From an uncultured Lysobacter sp. (GTDB lineage: Bacteria > Pseudomonadota > Gammaproteobacteria > Xanthomonadales > Xanthomonadaceae), in NCBI GenBank assembly GCA_946479915.1, contig CAMLHR010000003.1, positions 1 through 17,485 on the forward strand: 17,485 bases of DNA, given 5' to 3'. The translations under genes were made by a program, and so were the position numbers. Shown in pieces: positions 1 through 7,540 of this stretch. The notes beneath the pieces were generated by a model. It was not told where the DNA came from, did no database searches, and was given only the letters and a program-made list of their open reading frames with translations. Every line of letters starts with the position of its first letter. The first letter of the stretch is position 1.

Positions 1-792
1 GTCGTCGAGTACGGCGTGCTCGACTACCCGCCGGACCGGTATTCCCTGGTGGCGGTGCGCAGCCGCGACTGGGACGACGCGTTGCCGTCCGCGCTGGTGA
101 CGGGTGGGGTGCACGGCTACGAGACCAGCGGCGTGCATGGGGCGCTGCAGTTCCTGGACCGGCATGCCTCGGGTTACGCGGGCCGCGTGAACCTGCTGGT
201 CGTGCCTTGCGTCAGCCCCTGGGGCTACGAACGGATCCATCGCTGGAACCCCGACGCGATCGATCCGAACCGGTCGTTCCGCGACAACAGCGACGCGCAG
301 GAGGCCGCCGCCCTGCTGCGCTTCGTCGCGCCGCTGCGCGACCGGTGCCTGGTGCACGTGGACCTGCACGAGACCACCGACACGGACGAATCCGAGTTCC
401 GGCCGGCGCTCGCCGCGCGCGACGGCAAGGCGCACGAGCCCGGCACGATCCCGGACGGCTTCTACCTCGTTGGCGACACGGCCGATCCGCAACCGGCGTT
501 CCAGCAGGCGATCATCGCCGCGGTGTCGAAGGTGACGCACATCGCGCCGGCCGACGGCGCCGGCGAGCTCATCGGCTCGCCGGTGGTGTCGCCGGGCGTC
601 ATCAACTACCCCGTCACCGAACTCGGCCTGTGTGCCGGCATCACGCGTGCGACGTACCGGACGACGACCGAGGTGTACCCGGACAGCCTGCGCACCACGC
701 CGGCCGAATGCAACGACGCGCAGGTGGCCGCCGTGCGCGCCGCGATCGATCATGCGCTGGCCCACGGCGGGCCGGCAGGAGGACGCCAATGA
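1..792 (+). CDS. M14-family zinc carboxypeptidase, 5' end missing
   Basis: This is the C-terminal part of a metallocarboxypeptidase of the M14 fold, which removes C-terminal residues from peptides using one zinc ion. The frame is open from base 1, so the true start lies upstream; the GTG at 16 is internal. The first two zinc ligands are in GGVHGYETSG (HxxE), and the third is the His of HVDLHETTD. A TTTEVYP segment near the C-terminus probably carries the catalytic Glu. RNPD-like WNPDAIDPNRSF matches the substrate-binding Asn/Arg region of M14 enzymes. No signal peptide can be judged because the N-terminus is absent. The TGA stop overlaps the ATG of the next gene (ATGA), so the two are probably translated together. 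The zinc ligands are seen directly. Substrate preference is unknown. Confidence 0.88.
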   Translation, partial: VVEYGVLDYPPDRYSLVAVRSRDWDDALPSALVTGGVHGYETSGVHGALQFLDRHASGYAGRVNLLVVPCVSPWGYERIHRWNPDAIDPNRSFRDNSDAQEAAALLRFVAPLRDRCLVHVDLHETTDTDESEFRPALAARDGKAHEPGTIPDGFYLVGDTADPQPAFQQAIIAAVSKVTHIAPADGAGELIGSPVVSPGVINYPVTELGLCAGITRATYRTTTEVYPDSLRTTPAECNDAQVAAVRAAIDHALAHGGPAGGRQ

Positions 793-1796
793 GGATGTCG
801 CGCGCTGCGCTGGTGTTGCTGCCTTGCCTGTCCCTGTCGATCGCGTCCGCCGTGGCGTCCGATGGACCGGTTGCGTACGAGATCGACCCGGCGCACACCT
901 TCCCCAGCATCGAGGCGGACCACATGGGCCTGTCCGTGTGGCGCGGGAAGTTCGAGCGCACCACGGGCACCGTGATGCTCGACAAGGCGGGGGAGACCGG
1001 CTCGGTCGCGCTGGAGATCGACATGTCCAGCGTCGACTTCGGCTACGACCCGCTCAACGACCTGATGGCGGGCGAGGAGTATTTCGACACGGCGGCGCAT
1101 CCGGTCGCGACCTACGAAGGCGCCCTCGTGGACTTCGTCGACGGCGCGCCGACGCGGGTCGACGGGATGCTGACGCTGCGCGGCGTGACGCGTCCGGTCG
1201 ACCTCGAGATCCGCTCGTTCAAGTGCATGGCGCACCCCCTGGTGCAGCGCGACTGGTGCGGCGGCGACGCGTACGCGACGATCGACCGCACGGCGTTCGG
1301 GATCGTGGCCGGCAGGGAGTGGGGGTTCGACATGGACGTGGACCTGCGCATCCAGGTCGAGGCGGTCCAGGGCGGCGTCCCCCCGCTGCCGGACGCCGCC
1401 ACCGCGGCCGTGCCGGACGCGGCGCTCGTGCGCCGGACGGGCGCCGACGAGCACGGCATGCGCCGGTACGTGCTGGTGATCCTGAAGACCGGGCCCACGC
1501 CGGTCACCGACCCCGAGGCGCGCAAGGCCATGTTCGCCGGACACTTCGCGAACATGGAGCGCCTGTCGGACGAAGGGACGCTGGCGCTGGCCGGCCCGTT
1601 CATGCAGGACCCGGCCGGCTGGCGCGGGCTGTTCGTCCTCGCGGTGGAGGACGTCGAGGACGCGAAGCGCCTCGTCGCGACCGATCCGGTGGTCGCCAGC
1701 GGCGAGATGGTGGCGGAGTACCACCCCTGGTACGCGTCCGCGGCGACCATGATGATTCCTGAACTGCACGAGCGCCTGCAGCCGCCGACGCCCTGA
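789..1796 (+). CDS. Exported YceI-YciI two-domain fusion protein
   Basis: A 335-aa protein with a signal peptide (about residues 1-24, hydrophobic ALVLLPCLSLSIASAVA). Residues about 28-195 form a YceI domain, a lipocalin-like barrel that binds isoprenoid-type lipids in known members; the PAHTFPSIEADHMG and RTAFGI motifs fit. A Pro/Ala linker (about 196-222) leads to residues about 225-325, a YciI/DGPF-like ferredoxin-fold domain (RRYVLVILKTGP; H252 in the AGHFANMERL helix; ATDPVV; YHPW). YciI proteins are normally small and cytoplasmic, so an exported fused copy is unusual. The start was chosen at ATG 789 because AGGAGG lies just upstream at 778-783, the ATG overlaps the preceding stop, and a signal peptide follows at once. 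The open frame extending upstream is a shadow of the peptidase gene. Function unknown; lipid binding is inferred from YceI. Confidence 0.85.
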   Translation: MRMSRAALVLLPCLSLSIASAVASDGPVAYEIDPAHTFPSIEADHMGLSVWRGKFERTTGTVMLDKAGETGSVALEIDMSSVDFGYDPLNDLMAGEEYFDTAAHPVATYEGALVDFVDGAPTRVDGMLTLRGVTRPVDLEIRSFKCMAHPLVQRDWCGGDAYATIDRTAFGIVAGREWGFDMDVDLRIQVEAVQGGVPPLPDAATAAVPDAALVRRTGADEHGMRRYVLVILKTGPTPVTDPEARKAMFAGHFANMERLSDEGTLALAGPFMQDPAGWRGLFVLAVEDVEDAKRLVATDPVVASGEMVAEYHPWYASAATMMIPELHERLQPPTP

Positions 1797-1870
1797 TCGG
1801 GGCGCGGCGGCGACACGTCGGTCACGACGCGACCGGCAAGCTTGGGGCACCCCATCCGGAGGAGCCCCCC

Positions 1871-2392
1871 ATGCCACGCGACATCCTGAAGACGCTCAAG
1901 ACCGAGCACGACGCCGTGCGCGCGATGTTCGACCAGATCAAGGACACGACGGACCGCGCCGAGAAGTCGCGCCACGACCTGCTGGAGCGCATCGAGGCCG
2001 CGCTGCTGCCGCATGCGAAATGGGAGGAGCAGGTGTTCTATCCCGCATTCAAGGAGCGCGCCGACCGCGACGGGCTGCAGACGCACGCCGAGGCCGTGGA
2101 GGAACACCGCGCGGTCGAGCAGACCGTGATGCCGGACGTGCATGCCTCGCCGGTCGAGACGCCGGAGTTCGCCGGGCGGGTGAAGGTCTTCGCCGAGATG
2201 ATCGACCATCACGCGAAGGAAGAAGAGAAGACCATGTTCCGCATGGCCCGCGAGATGTTCACCGCGCAGGAGCGCGCGCAGATGGACGAGGACTACGCGG
2301 CGTGGAAGCAGTCGGGCGAGGGCGACGCCGCGGTCGCGGCCGCGAGGGCGAAGACCGGCCTGAAGGGCGCGGTCAGCGCGCTCACCCACTGA
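1871..2392 (+). CDS. Hemerythrin HHE-domain protein
   Basis: A 173-aa cytoplasmic four-helix protein of the hemerythrin-like family, which binds a di-iron centre and takes part in oxygen, NO or iron handling. The expected ligands are visible: H13 (KTEHDAVR), an HxxxE pair H48-E52 (LPHAKWEEQVFYP), H79 (EEHRAVEQ) and a second HxxxE pair H114-E118 (IDHHAKEEEK). The C-terminal 45 residues are Ala-rich and poorly conserved in the family. A strong ribosome binding site, GGAGGAG, lies at 1857-1863 before the ATG. The gene precedes the BON-domain gene by 13 nt, and the two probably form a small stress-type operon. The family is clear; the physiological ligand is not. Confidence 0.9.
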   Translation: MPRDILKTLKTEHDAVRAMFDQIKDTTDRAEKSRHDLLERIEAALLPHAKWEEQVFYPAFKERADRDGLQTHAEAVEEHRAVEQTVMPDVHASPVETPEFAGRVKVFAEMIDHHAKEEEKTMFRMAREMFTAQERAQMDEDYAAWKQSGEGDAAVAAARAKTGLKGAVSALTH

Positions 2393-2405
2393 CTGGAGGG
2401 CAACC

Positions 2406-2840
2406 ATGAACACGTTCCTTCGCGTGGCGTCGGCGTTCGCCGCCGGCGCCACGGCCATGTACTTCCTCGACCCGGTCGTCGGGCGCCGGCGCCGCGCGCT
2501 CGTGCGCGACAAGGGCGTCGCGGTCCGCCACGACATCGGCGACTACGCGCGCACGACGTCCACCCGCATGTCCGACCGGTTGCACGGGATGGTCGCCGAG
2601 GCGAAGACCGCCATGGCGGAGGCGCCGGTCGGCGACCAGCTGCTGCACGACAGGATCCGGACCCGCCTGGGGCGCCTGGTCGAACGGCCGGGCGAGATCG
2701 CGGTGGACGTGCACCAGGGCCGGGTGGTGCTGCGCGGGACCGCGGCGGACGACGAGATCGACGGCGTGCTGGAGACCGTCTCGGCCATGCGGGGTGTCGA
2801 GGGCATCGACAACCACCTCGTGACCGGGGGCGCCGCGTAA
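2406..2840 (+). CDS. BON-domain protein with N-terminal membrane/Gly-rich segment
   Basis: A 144-aa protein. Residues 6-25 form a small hydrophobic Ala/Gly-rich segment (VASAFAAGATAMYFLDPVVG) followed by an Arg-rich stop-transfer patch (RRRRAL). This resembles the YtxH/glycine-zipper start seen in membrane-anchored stress proteins. Residues about 77-140 form one BON domain, with the typical DVHQGRVVLRGTA strand-turn-strand and VEGIDNHL ending. BON domains bind phospholipid or partner proteins at the envelope. A ribosome binding site (TGGAGGG) lies 7-12 nt before the ATG. It follows the hemerythrin gene closely and ends 9 nt before uup. A role in envelope or osmotic stress is inferred from the family only. 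Confidence 0.85.
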   Translation: MNTFLRVASAFAAGATAMYFLDPVVGRRRRALVRDKGVAVRHDIGDYARTTSTRMSDRLHGMVAEAKTAMAEAPVGDQLLHDRIRTRLGRLVERPGEIAVDVHQGRVVLRGTAADDEIDGVLETVSAMRGVEGIDNHLVTGGAA

Positions 2841-2843
2841 CAT
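2838..2843 (+). promoter_or_regulatory. Candidate -10 box of a leaderless uup promoter
   Basis: TAACAT is followed by exactly six bases and then the ATG of uup at 2850, so transcription would be predicted to begin at or next to the A of the start codon. No Shine-Dalgarno sequence is seen there, and no convincing -35 box is seen at normal spacing. The box overlaps the stop codon of the BON gene. Inference from sequence only. Confidence 0.4.
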
Positions 2844-2849
2844 TGGCGG

Positions 2850-4727
<1,878 letters not shown>

Positions 4728-4909
4728 GACCGGCCTTCCTCGCCTTCCGGCCGGCTGTCCGCGGCGCGCTCGCTGATGTGGTCGTTGCGGACCGGGTCCT
4801 CGCCGACCAGGTCGCGACGGTCCTTGTCCGAGATGCCTGCCAGGCCCTGGCCGTAGTTCTTGCCCTTGTCCGGGTTGTGTTCACGGTCGCGGTTGCTCAT
4901 GGCGGTGCT

Positions 4910-4924
4910 CCTTCGAAACGAAGG
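4910..4924 (-). promoter_or_regulatory. Hairpin that pairs with the ribosome binding site of the small hydrophilic protein
   Basis: CCTTCG-AAA-CGAAGG is a perfect 6-bp stem with a 3-nt loop. On the transcript of the minus-strand gene, the 3' arm contains most of the AAGGAG ribosome binding site, so the site would be partly closed when folded. After one A.C mismatch, three more pairs can form (4906-4908 with 4926-4928). This could be a thermometer-like or other translational control element; the sequence shows only the structure. Confidence 0.45.
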
Positions 4925-4980
4925 GGCAGGGTGCTCCCGCATCGGTTGGCAGGACGTCAATGTGACCCCATCTGTGCGGG

Positions 4981-5574
4981 ATGCCGGCCAACTTCCAGCC
5001 AGGGTTCTTCGCGCCCGGTCCGCAGGTCCTGTTCGAGGACGCGGAGGGTGGCGCGCGCTACCTGCCCGCAGTCGTCCCCGGAACGCTAGCGGAGCGCTGG
5101 TTCGCCGAGGTGCGCGACGGCGTCGACTGGAAGGCGATGCGCCGGCCGATGTACGACCGGGTGGTGGACGTGCCGCGCCTGCTCGCGGCGTACCGCCTGG
5201 AGGACCCGGCGCTGCCGGCGCCGCTCGGCGAGATCGCGGACCACGTGCGCGCCGCGCTGGGCGAACCGTTCAACAGCGTCGGGCTGAACTGGTATCGCGA
5301 CGGGCGCGACAGCGTCGCCCCGCACGGCGACAAGCTGCACATGATCACGCCGGGGCATCCGATCGCGGTGCTGTCGCTGGGCGCCGAACGGCGCATGGTG
5401 ATCCGGCCGAAGCAGCCGCCGCGCACGCCGGTGAACGTCGACCTTGCCCCTGGCAGCCTGCTGGTGATGAGCCATGCCGCGCAGTTGACGCACGAGCACG
5501 GCATCCCGAAGGTCCGCGGCGAGGTCGGCCCGCGAATCAGCCTCGCGTTCCGGGTCCGACCGACACGGCCCTGA
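4981..5574 (+). CDS. AlkB-like 2-oxoglutarate/Fe(II) dioxygenase
   Basis: A 197-aa protein of the AlkB superfamily, which oxidatively demethylates alkylated nucleic acid bases using Fe(II), oxygen and 2-oxoglutarate. The core signature is present: N103-W-Y (GLNWYRDGRD), then the iron-binding H115-x-D117 (VAPHGDKLH), the distal His (H173 in LTHEHGIPK, with H171 an alternative), and the 2-oxoglutarate-binding Arg pair R185/R191 (GPRISLAFRVR). The length and the APGSLLVMSHAAQ strand fit the short AlkB-like (ALKBH2/3-type) group common in Gammaproteobacteria. The ATG at 4981 has no obvious ribosome binding site. The gene is divergent from the small hydrophilic protein gene, and two hairpins separate it from the flavoprotein downstream. 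Substrate (DNA, RNA or protein) cannot be told from sequence. Confidence 0.9.
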   Translation: MPANFQPGFFAPGPQVLFEDAEGGARYLPAVVPGTLAERWFAEVRDGVDWKAMRRPMYDRVVDVPRLLAAYRLEDPALPAPLGEIADHVRAALGEPFNSVGLNWYRDGRDSVAPHGDKLHMITPGHPIAVLSLGAERRMVIRPKQPPRTPVNVDLAPGSLLVMSHAAQLTHEHGIPKVRGEVGPRISLAFRVRPTRP

Positions 5575-5575
5575 C

Positions 5576-5593
5576 GCCACGCATGCGCGTGGC
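5576..5593 (+). other. Intergenic stem-loop after the AlkB-like gene
   Basis: GCCACGC-ATGC-GCGTGGC is a perfect 7-bp GC-rich stem with a 4-nt loop, beginning two bases after the AlkB-like stop codon. There is no T-run after it, so it is not a classical intrinsic terminator, but it could slow transcription or protect the mRNA end. Confidence 0.45.
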
Positions 5594-5596
5594 ACC

Positions 5597-5610
5597 GGCA
5601 CGATGGTGCC
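5597..5610 (+). other. Stem-loop abutting the flavoprotein start codon
   Basis: GGCAC-GATG-GTGCC, a 5-bp stem with a 4-nt loop, ends at the base before the ATG at 5611. An alternative pairing (GGCACC 5591-5596 with GGTGCC 5605-5610) would compete with the upstream hairpin. No Shine-Dalgarno sequence is seen, so the structure may influence initiation. Weak, short element. Confidence 0.3.
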
Positions 5611-6519
5611 ATGGACACAACGTTCGAGTGCATCGTCGTGGGCGGGGGGCCGGCCGGGCTGTCGGCCGCGCTCTACCTCGCGCGCTTCCGCCGGCGGGTG
5701 CTGGTGCTGCACGACGGCCAGTCGCGCGCGTTGCGGATCCCGAAGACCCACAACGTGCCCGGTTTCCCGGACGGCGTGGAAGGGCCGGTACTGGTCGCGC
5801 GCATGGCCGAACATGCGGAACGCTACGGGGCGCGGATCCTCGAGGCGGAAGTCGTCGCCGCGCGCCGCGACGGCGACGGTTTCCTGCTCGAGGCAGCCGG
5901 CGGCCGCACGTTCCGCGCCGGCGCCCTGGTGCTCGCCACCGGCCTGTACCTCAACGAGCTGCCGCTACCGCGCGACGTGCACGAAGCCGCCATTGGCGAC
6001 GGCGTGCTGCGCTATTGCCCGGTCTGCGACGGTTACGAGCATACGGGCGATCGCATCGCGGTGATCGGGTGCGACGCGTCCGGCGCCGGCGAGGCGTTGT
6101 TCCTGCGCCAGTACAGCGACGACATCGCGCTGGTGCCGATGGACATGCCGGAACTGGAAGAGGCGCAGCGACGGGAACTGCAGGCCGCCGGCATCGCGAT
6201 CGAGGAGCGTGCGGTCGCCGCCCTGCGCCCGCGGGCCGACCGGTTCGAAGTCCAGCTCGAAGGCGACCACGCGACGCTCGCCTACGACGTGGTCTATCCC
6301 GCGCTGGGCACCCGCCAGCGCACGGAACTGGCGGTGATGCTCGGCGTGGGAGTGGACGACGCCGGCGCGGTGCCCGCGACCGCGCCGCTGGGCACCGAGG
6401 TCCCGGGGCTCTACTGCGCCGGCGACATCGTGGACGGGCTGGACCAGATCAGCGTGGCCATGGGCCATGGCGCGGTCGCCGCGACCCGCGCCCACAACTG
6501 GCTGCGTCGCGCATACTGA
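5611..6519 (+). CDS. Thioredoxin-reductase-like FAD-dependent oxidoreductase
   Basis: A 302-aa flavoprotein of the thioredoxin reductase fold. FAD is bound by GGGPAGLSAA (11-20) and by the C-terminal GLYCAGDIVDG...QISVAMGHGA segment. A redox-active CxxC is present as C136-P-V-C139-DGYE, in the same place as in TrxB. The pyridine-nucleotide motif is degenerate: where TrxB has GGGNTA this protein has GCDASG, and the HRRxxxR motif that holds the NADP phosphate is absent. It may therefore use a different electron donor, or act as a disulfide-forming oxidase like the dithiol oxidases of this fold. That is inference. The start at 5611 gives the expected N-terminal FAD motif position; no ribosome binding site is evident. 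The hotdog thioesterase gene follows after 4 nt. Confidence 0.88.
   Translation: MDTTFECIVVGGGPAGLSAALYLARFRRRVLVLHDGQSRALRIPKTHNVPGFPDGVEGPVLVARMAEHAERYGARILEAEVVAARRDGDGFLLEAAGGRTFRAGALVLATGLYLNELPLPRDVHEAAIGDGVLRYCPVCDGYEHTGDRIAVIGCDASGAGEALFLRQYSDDIALVPMDMPELEEAQRRELQAAGIAIEERAVAALRPRADRFEVQLEGDHATLAYDVVYPALGTRQRTELAVMLGVGVDDAGAVPATAPLGTEVPGLYCAGDIVDGLDQISVAMGHGAVAATRAHNWLRRAY
6512..6517 (+). promoter_or_regulatory. Candidate -10 box before the hotdog gene
   Basis: CATACT is followed by six bases and then the ATG at 6524, the same geometry as the leaderless-type boxes before uup, the S9 peptidase and the GNAT-methyltransferase. It lies inside the last codons of the flavoprotein gene, so the hotdog gene could be transcribed on its own as well as by read-through. 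Weak. Confidence 0.3.
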
Positions 6520-6523
6520 GTCC

Positions 6524-6979
6524 ATGGAACCGAACCCGCAGTACGTGGCGATGCTCCGCAACGGCGTCGGCGAGGCGCCGTTTCCCCATCTGGTGGGCAT
6601 GGAACTCGTCGACCTCGAGTTCGACCGCTGCCGCATCGACCTGACGCTGTCGCGCAGGCACCTGCAACCGTTCGGCATCGTCCACGGGGGCGTGCTGGCG
6701 ACGCTGGTCGACACCGCGACGTTCTGGGCGGCGTTCCTGCGGCTGCCCGAGGACGCGGGCCTGGTGAACGTGGACCTGAAGCTCAACTACCTCCGCCCGG
6801 TGCGGGACGGGCACCTGCGCGCGGAAGGCCGGTGCCTGCGCGCGGGGCGACAGGTCAGCTATGCCGAGGCCAGCGTCTACGAGGACGGCGGCGAACTGGT
6901 CGCGCACGGCACGTCCACGCTCATGGCGCTGCCCGGCAAGGGGCTGCGCATCGCCGTGCCGAAGTTCCTGGACGACTAG
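6524..6979 (+). CDS. PaaI-type hotdog-fold thioesterase
   Basis: A 151-aa single hotdog-domain protein of the PaaI / acyl-CoA thioesterase group, which hydrolyses acyl- or aryl-CoA thioesters as an oligomer in the cytoplasm. The family motif is clear: F-G-I-V-H54-G-G-V-L with D63 in the following helix (LATLVDTATFW), and the VDLKLNYLRPVRDG strand typical of the dimer interface. The start at 6524 follows the flavoprotein stop by 4 nt; an upstream extension of the frame would overlap that gene and lacks conservation. Its TAG stop shares bases with the TAG of the convergent lipoprotein gene. Substrate unknown. Confidence 0.9.
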   Translation: MEPNPQYVAMLRNGVGEAPFPHLVGMELVDLEFDRCRIDLTLSRRHLQPFGIVHGGVLATLVDTATFWAAFLRLPEDAGLVNVDLKLNYLRPVRDGHLRAEGRCLRAGRQVSYAEASVYEDGGELVAHGTSTLMALPGKGLRIAVPKFLDD

Positions 6980-7461
6980 GCGGCGCCTTCGGTCGCGGGT
7001 TCGGCGTCGGGTTCCGGGCAACGCACGCGGGTCATCGCGCCGTCCAGGTCGGTCAGCGTGTTGCCGTCCTCCGACAGGCCGAACCGGTAGGTCGCGTCGC
7101 GGGTCTCGCCCTCGCCGGTGAGCCTGGCGGTGAGGGTGACGTCATCGCCGACCGTCTCGACCGCGGTGATCGGGCCGGTGCTCTCGTGGAAGGTGATCGT
7201 CTCGCTGCCGATGGTCAGCTGGCTGGGGTCGCCAGGGGCGTCGCAGGCCGCGGCGTCGGCGGCGAATGTGCCCTGGAACGGCGCGGGCACGGTGGCCGGT
7301 TGCACCGGCTCCGGCGCGGGCACGGGGGGCGGCAGGTCGACGGGGCCGACGTTCGGGTCGGGCGCGGCGGCCGGGTCGACGGCGGCATCGTCGCCGGGCG
7401 CGCAGGCCGCCGCGGACAGCGCGACGGCACAGGCGATCAACAGGGCGGGGGTCTTGCGCAT
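6976..7461 (-). CDS. Small lipoprotein, unknown function
   Basis: A 161-aa predicted lipoprotein. The N-terminus MRKTPALLIACAVALSAAAC ends in a lipobox-like AAAC with C20 as the lipidated residue; the -3 residue is Ala rather than Leu, which is acceptable but not ideal. A Pro/Ala/Asp-rich linker (about 22-60) leads to a compact C-terminal domain starting FQGTFAADAAAC and ending MTRVRC. Its two Cys could form a disulfide, and its short alternating strands look like a small beta-barrel. I do not recognise a named family. It lies downstream of and in the same direction as the blaI/blaR1-like pair, separated by 79 nt with a strong hairpin, so it may be part of that regulon. It converges on the hotdog gene with overlapping stop codons. 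Confidence 0.75.
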   Translation of the reverse strand: MRKTPALLIACAVALSAAACAPGDDAAVDPAAAPDPNVGPVDLPPPVPAPEPVQPATVPAPFQGTFAADAAACDAPGDPSQLTIGSETITFHESTGPITAVETVGDDVTLTARLTGEGETRDATYRFGLSEDGNTLTDLDGAMTRVRCPEPDAEPATEGAA

Positions 7462-7497
7462 GGCGTGGCTCCGGGGTCGGTTGCCGCGCACGTTCCC

Positions 7498-7532
7498 CGA
7501 TCCGCCGTGACCGCGGAGTCCACGGCGGATCG
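7498..7532 (-). terminator. 12-bp perfect hairpin between the M56 protease and lipoprotein genes
   Basis: CGATCCGCCGTG (7498-7509) pairs perfectly with CACGGCGGATCG (7521-7532), leaving an 11-nt loop. On the minus strand it starts 8 nt after the stop codon of the M56 protease gene and ends 36 nt before the lipoprotein start. No T-run follows in that direction, so it may be a partial terminator, an mRNA-stabilising element or a processing site that lowers lipoprotein expression. Confidence 0.5.
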
Positions 7533-7540
7533 CAGCGCCC

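Noticed and set aside
207..788. N-terminal extension of the YceI-YciI protein.
   Set aside because: The extension is antisense-like Arg-rich sequence inside the M14 peptidase gene; the signal peptide and AGGAGG place the start at 789.
1797..1870. Possible regulatory structure in the gap before the hemerythrin gene.
   Set aside because: Only short 5-bp pairings are visible, expected by chance at this GC content; apart from the ribosome binding site I see nothing supportable.
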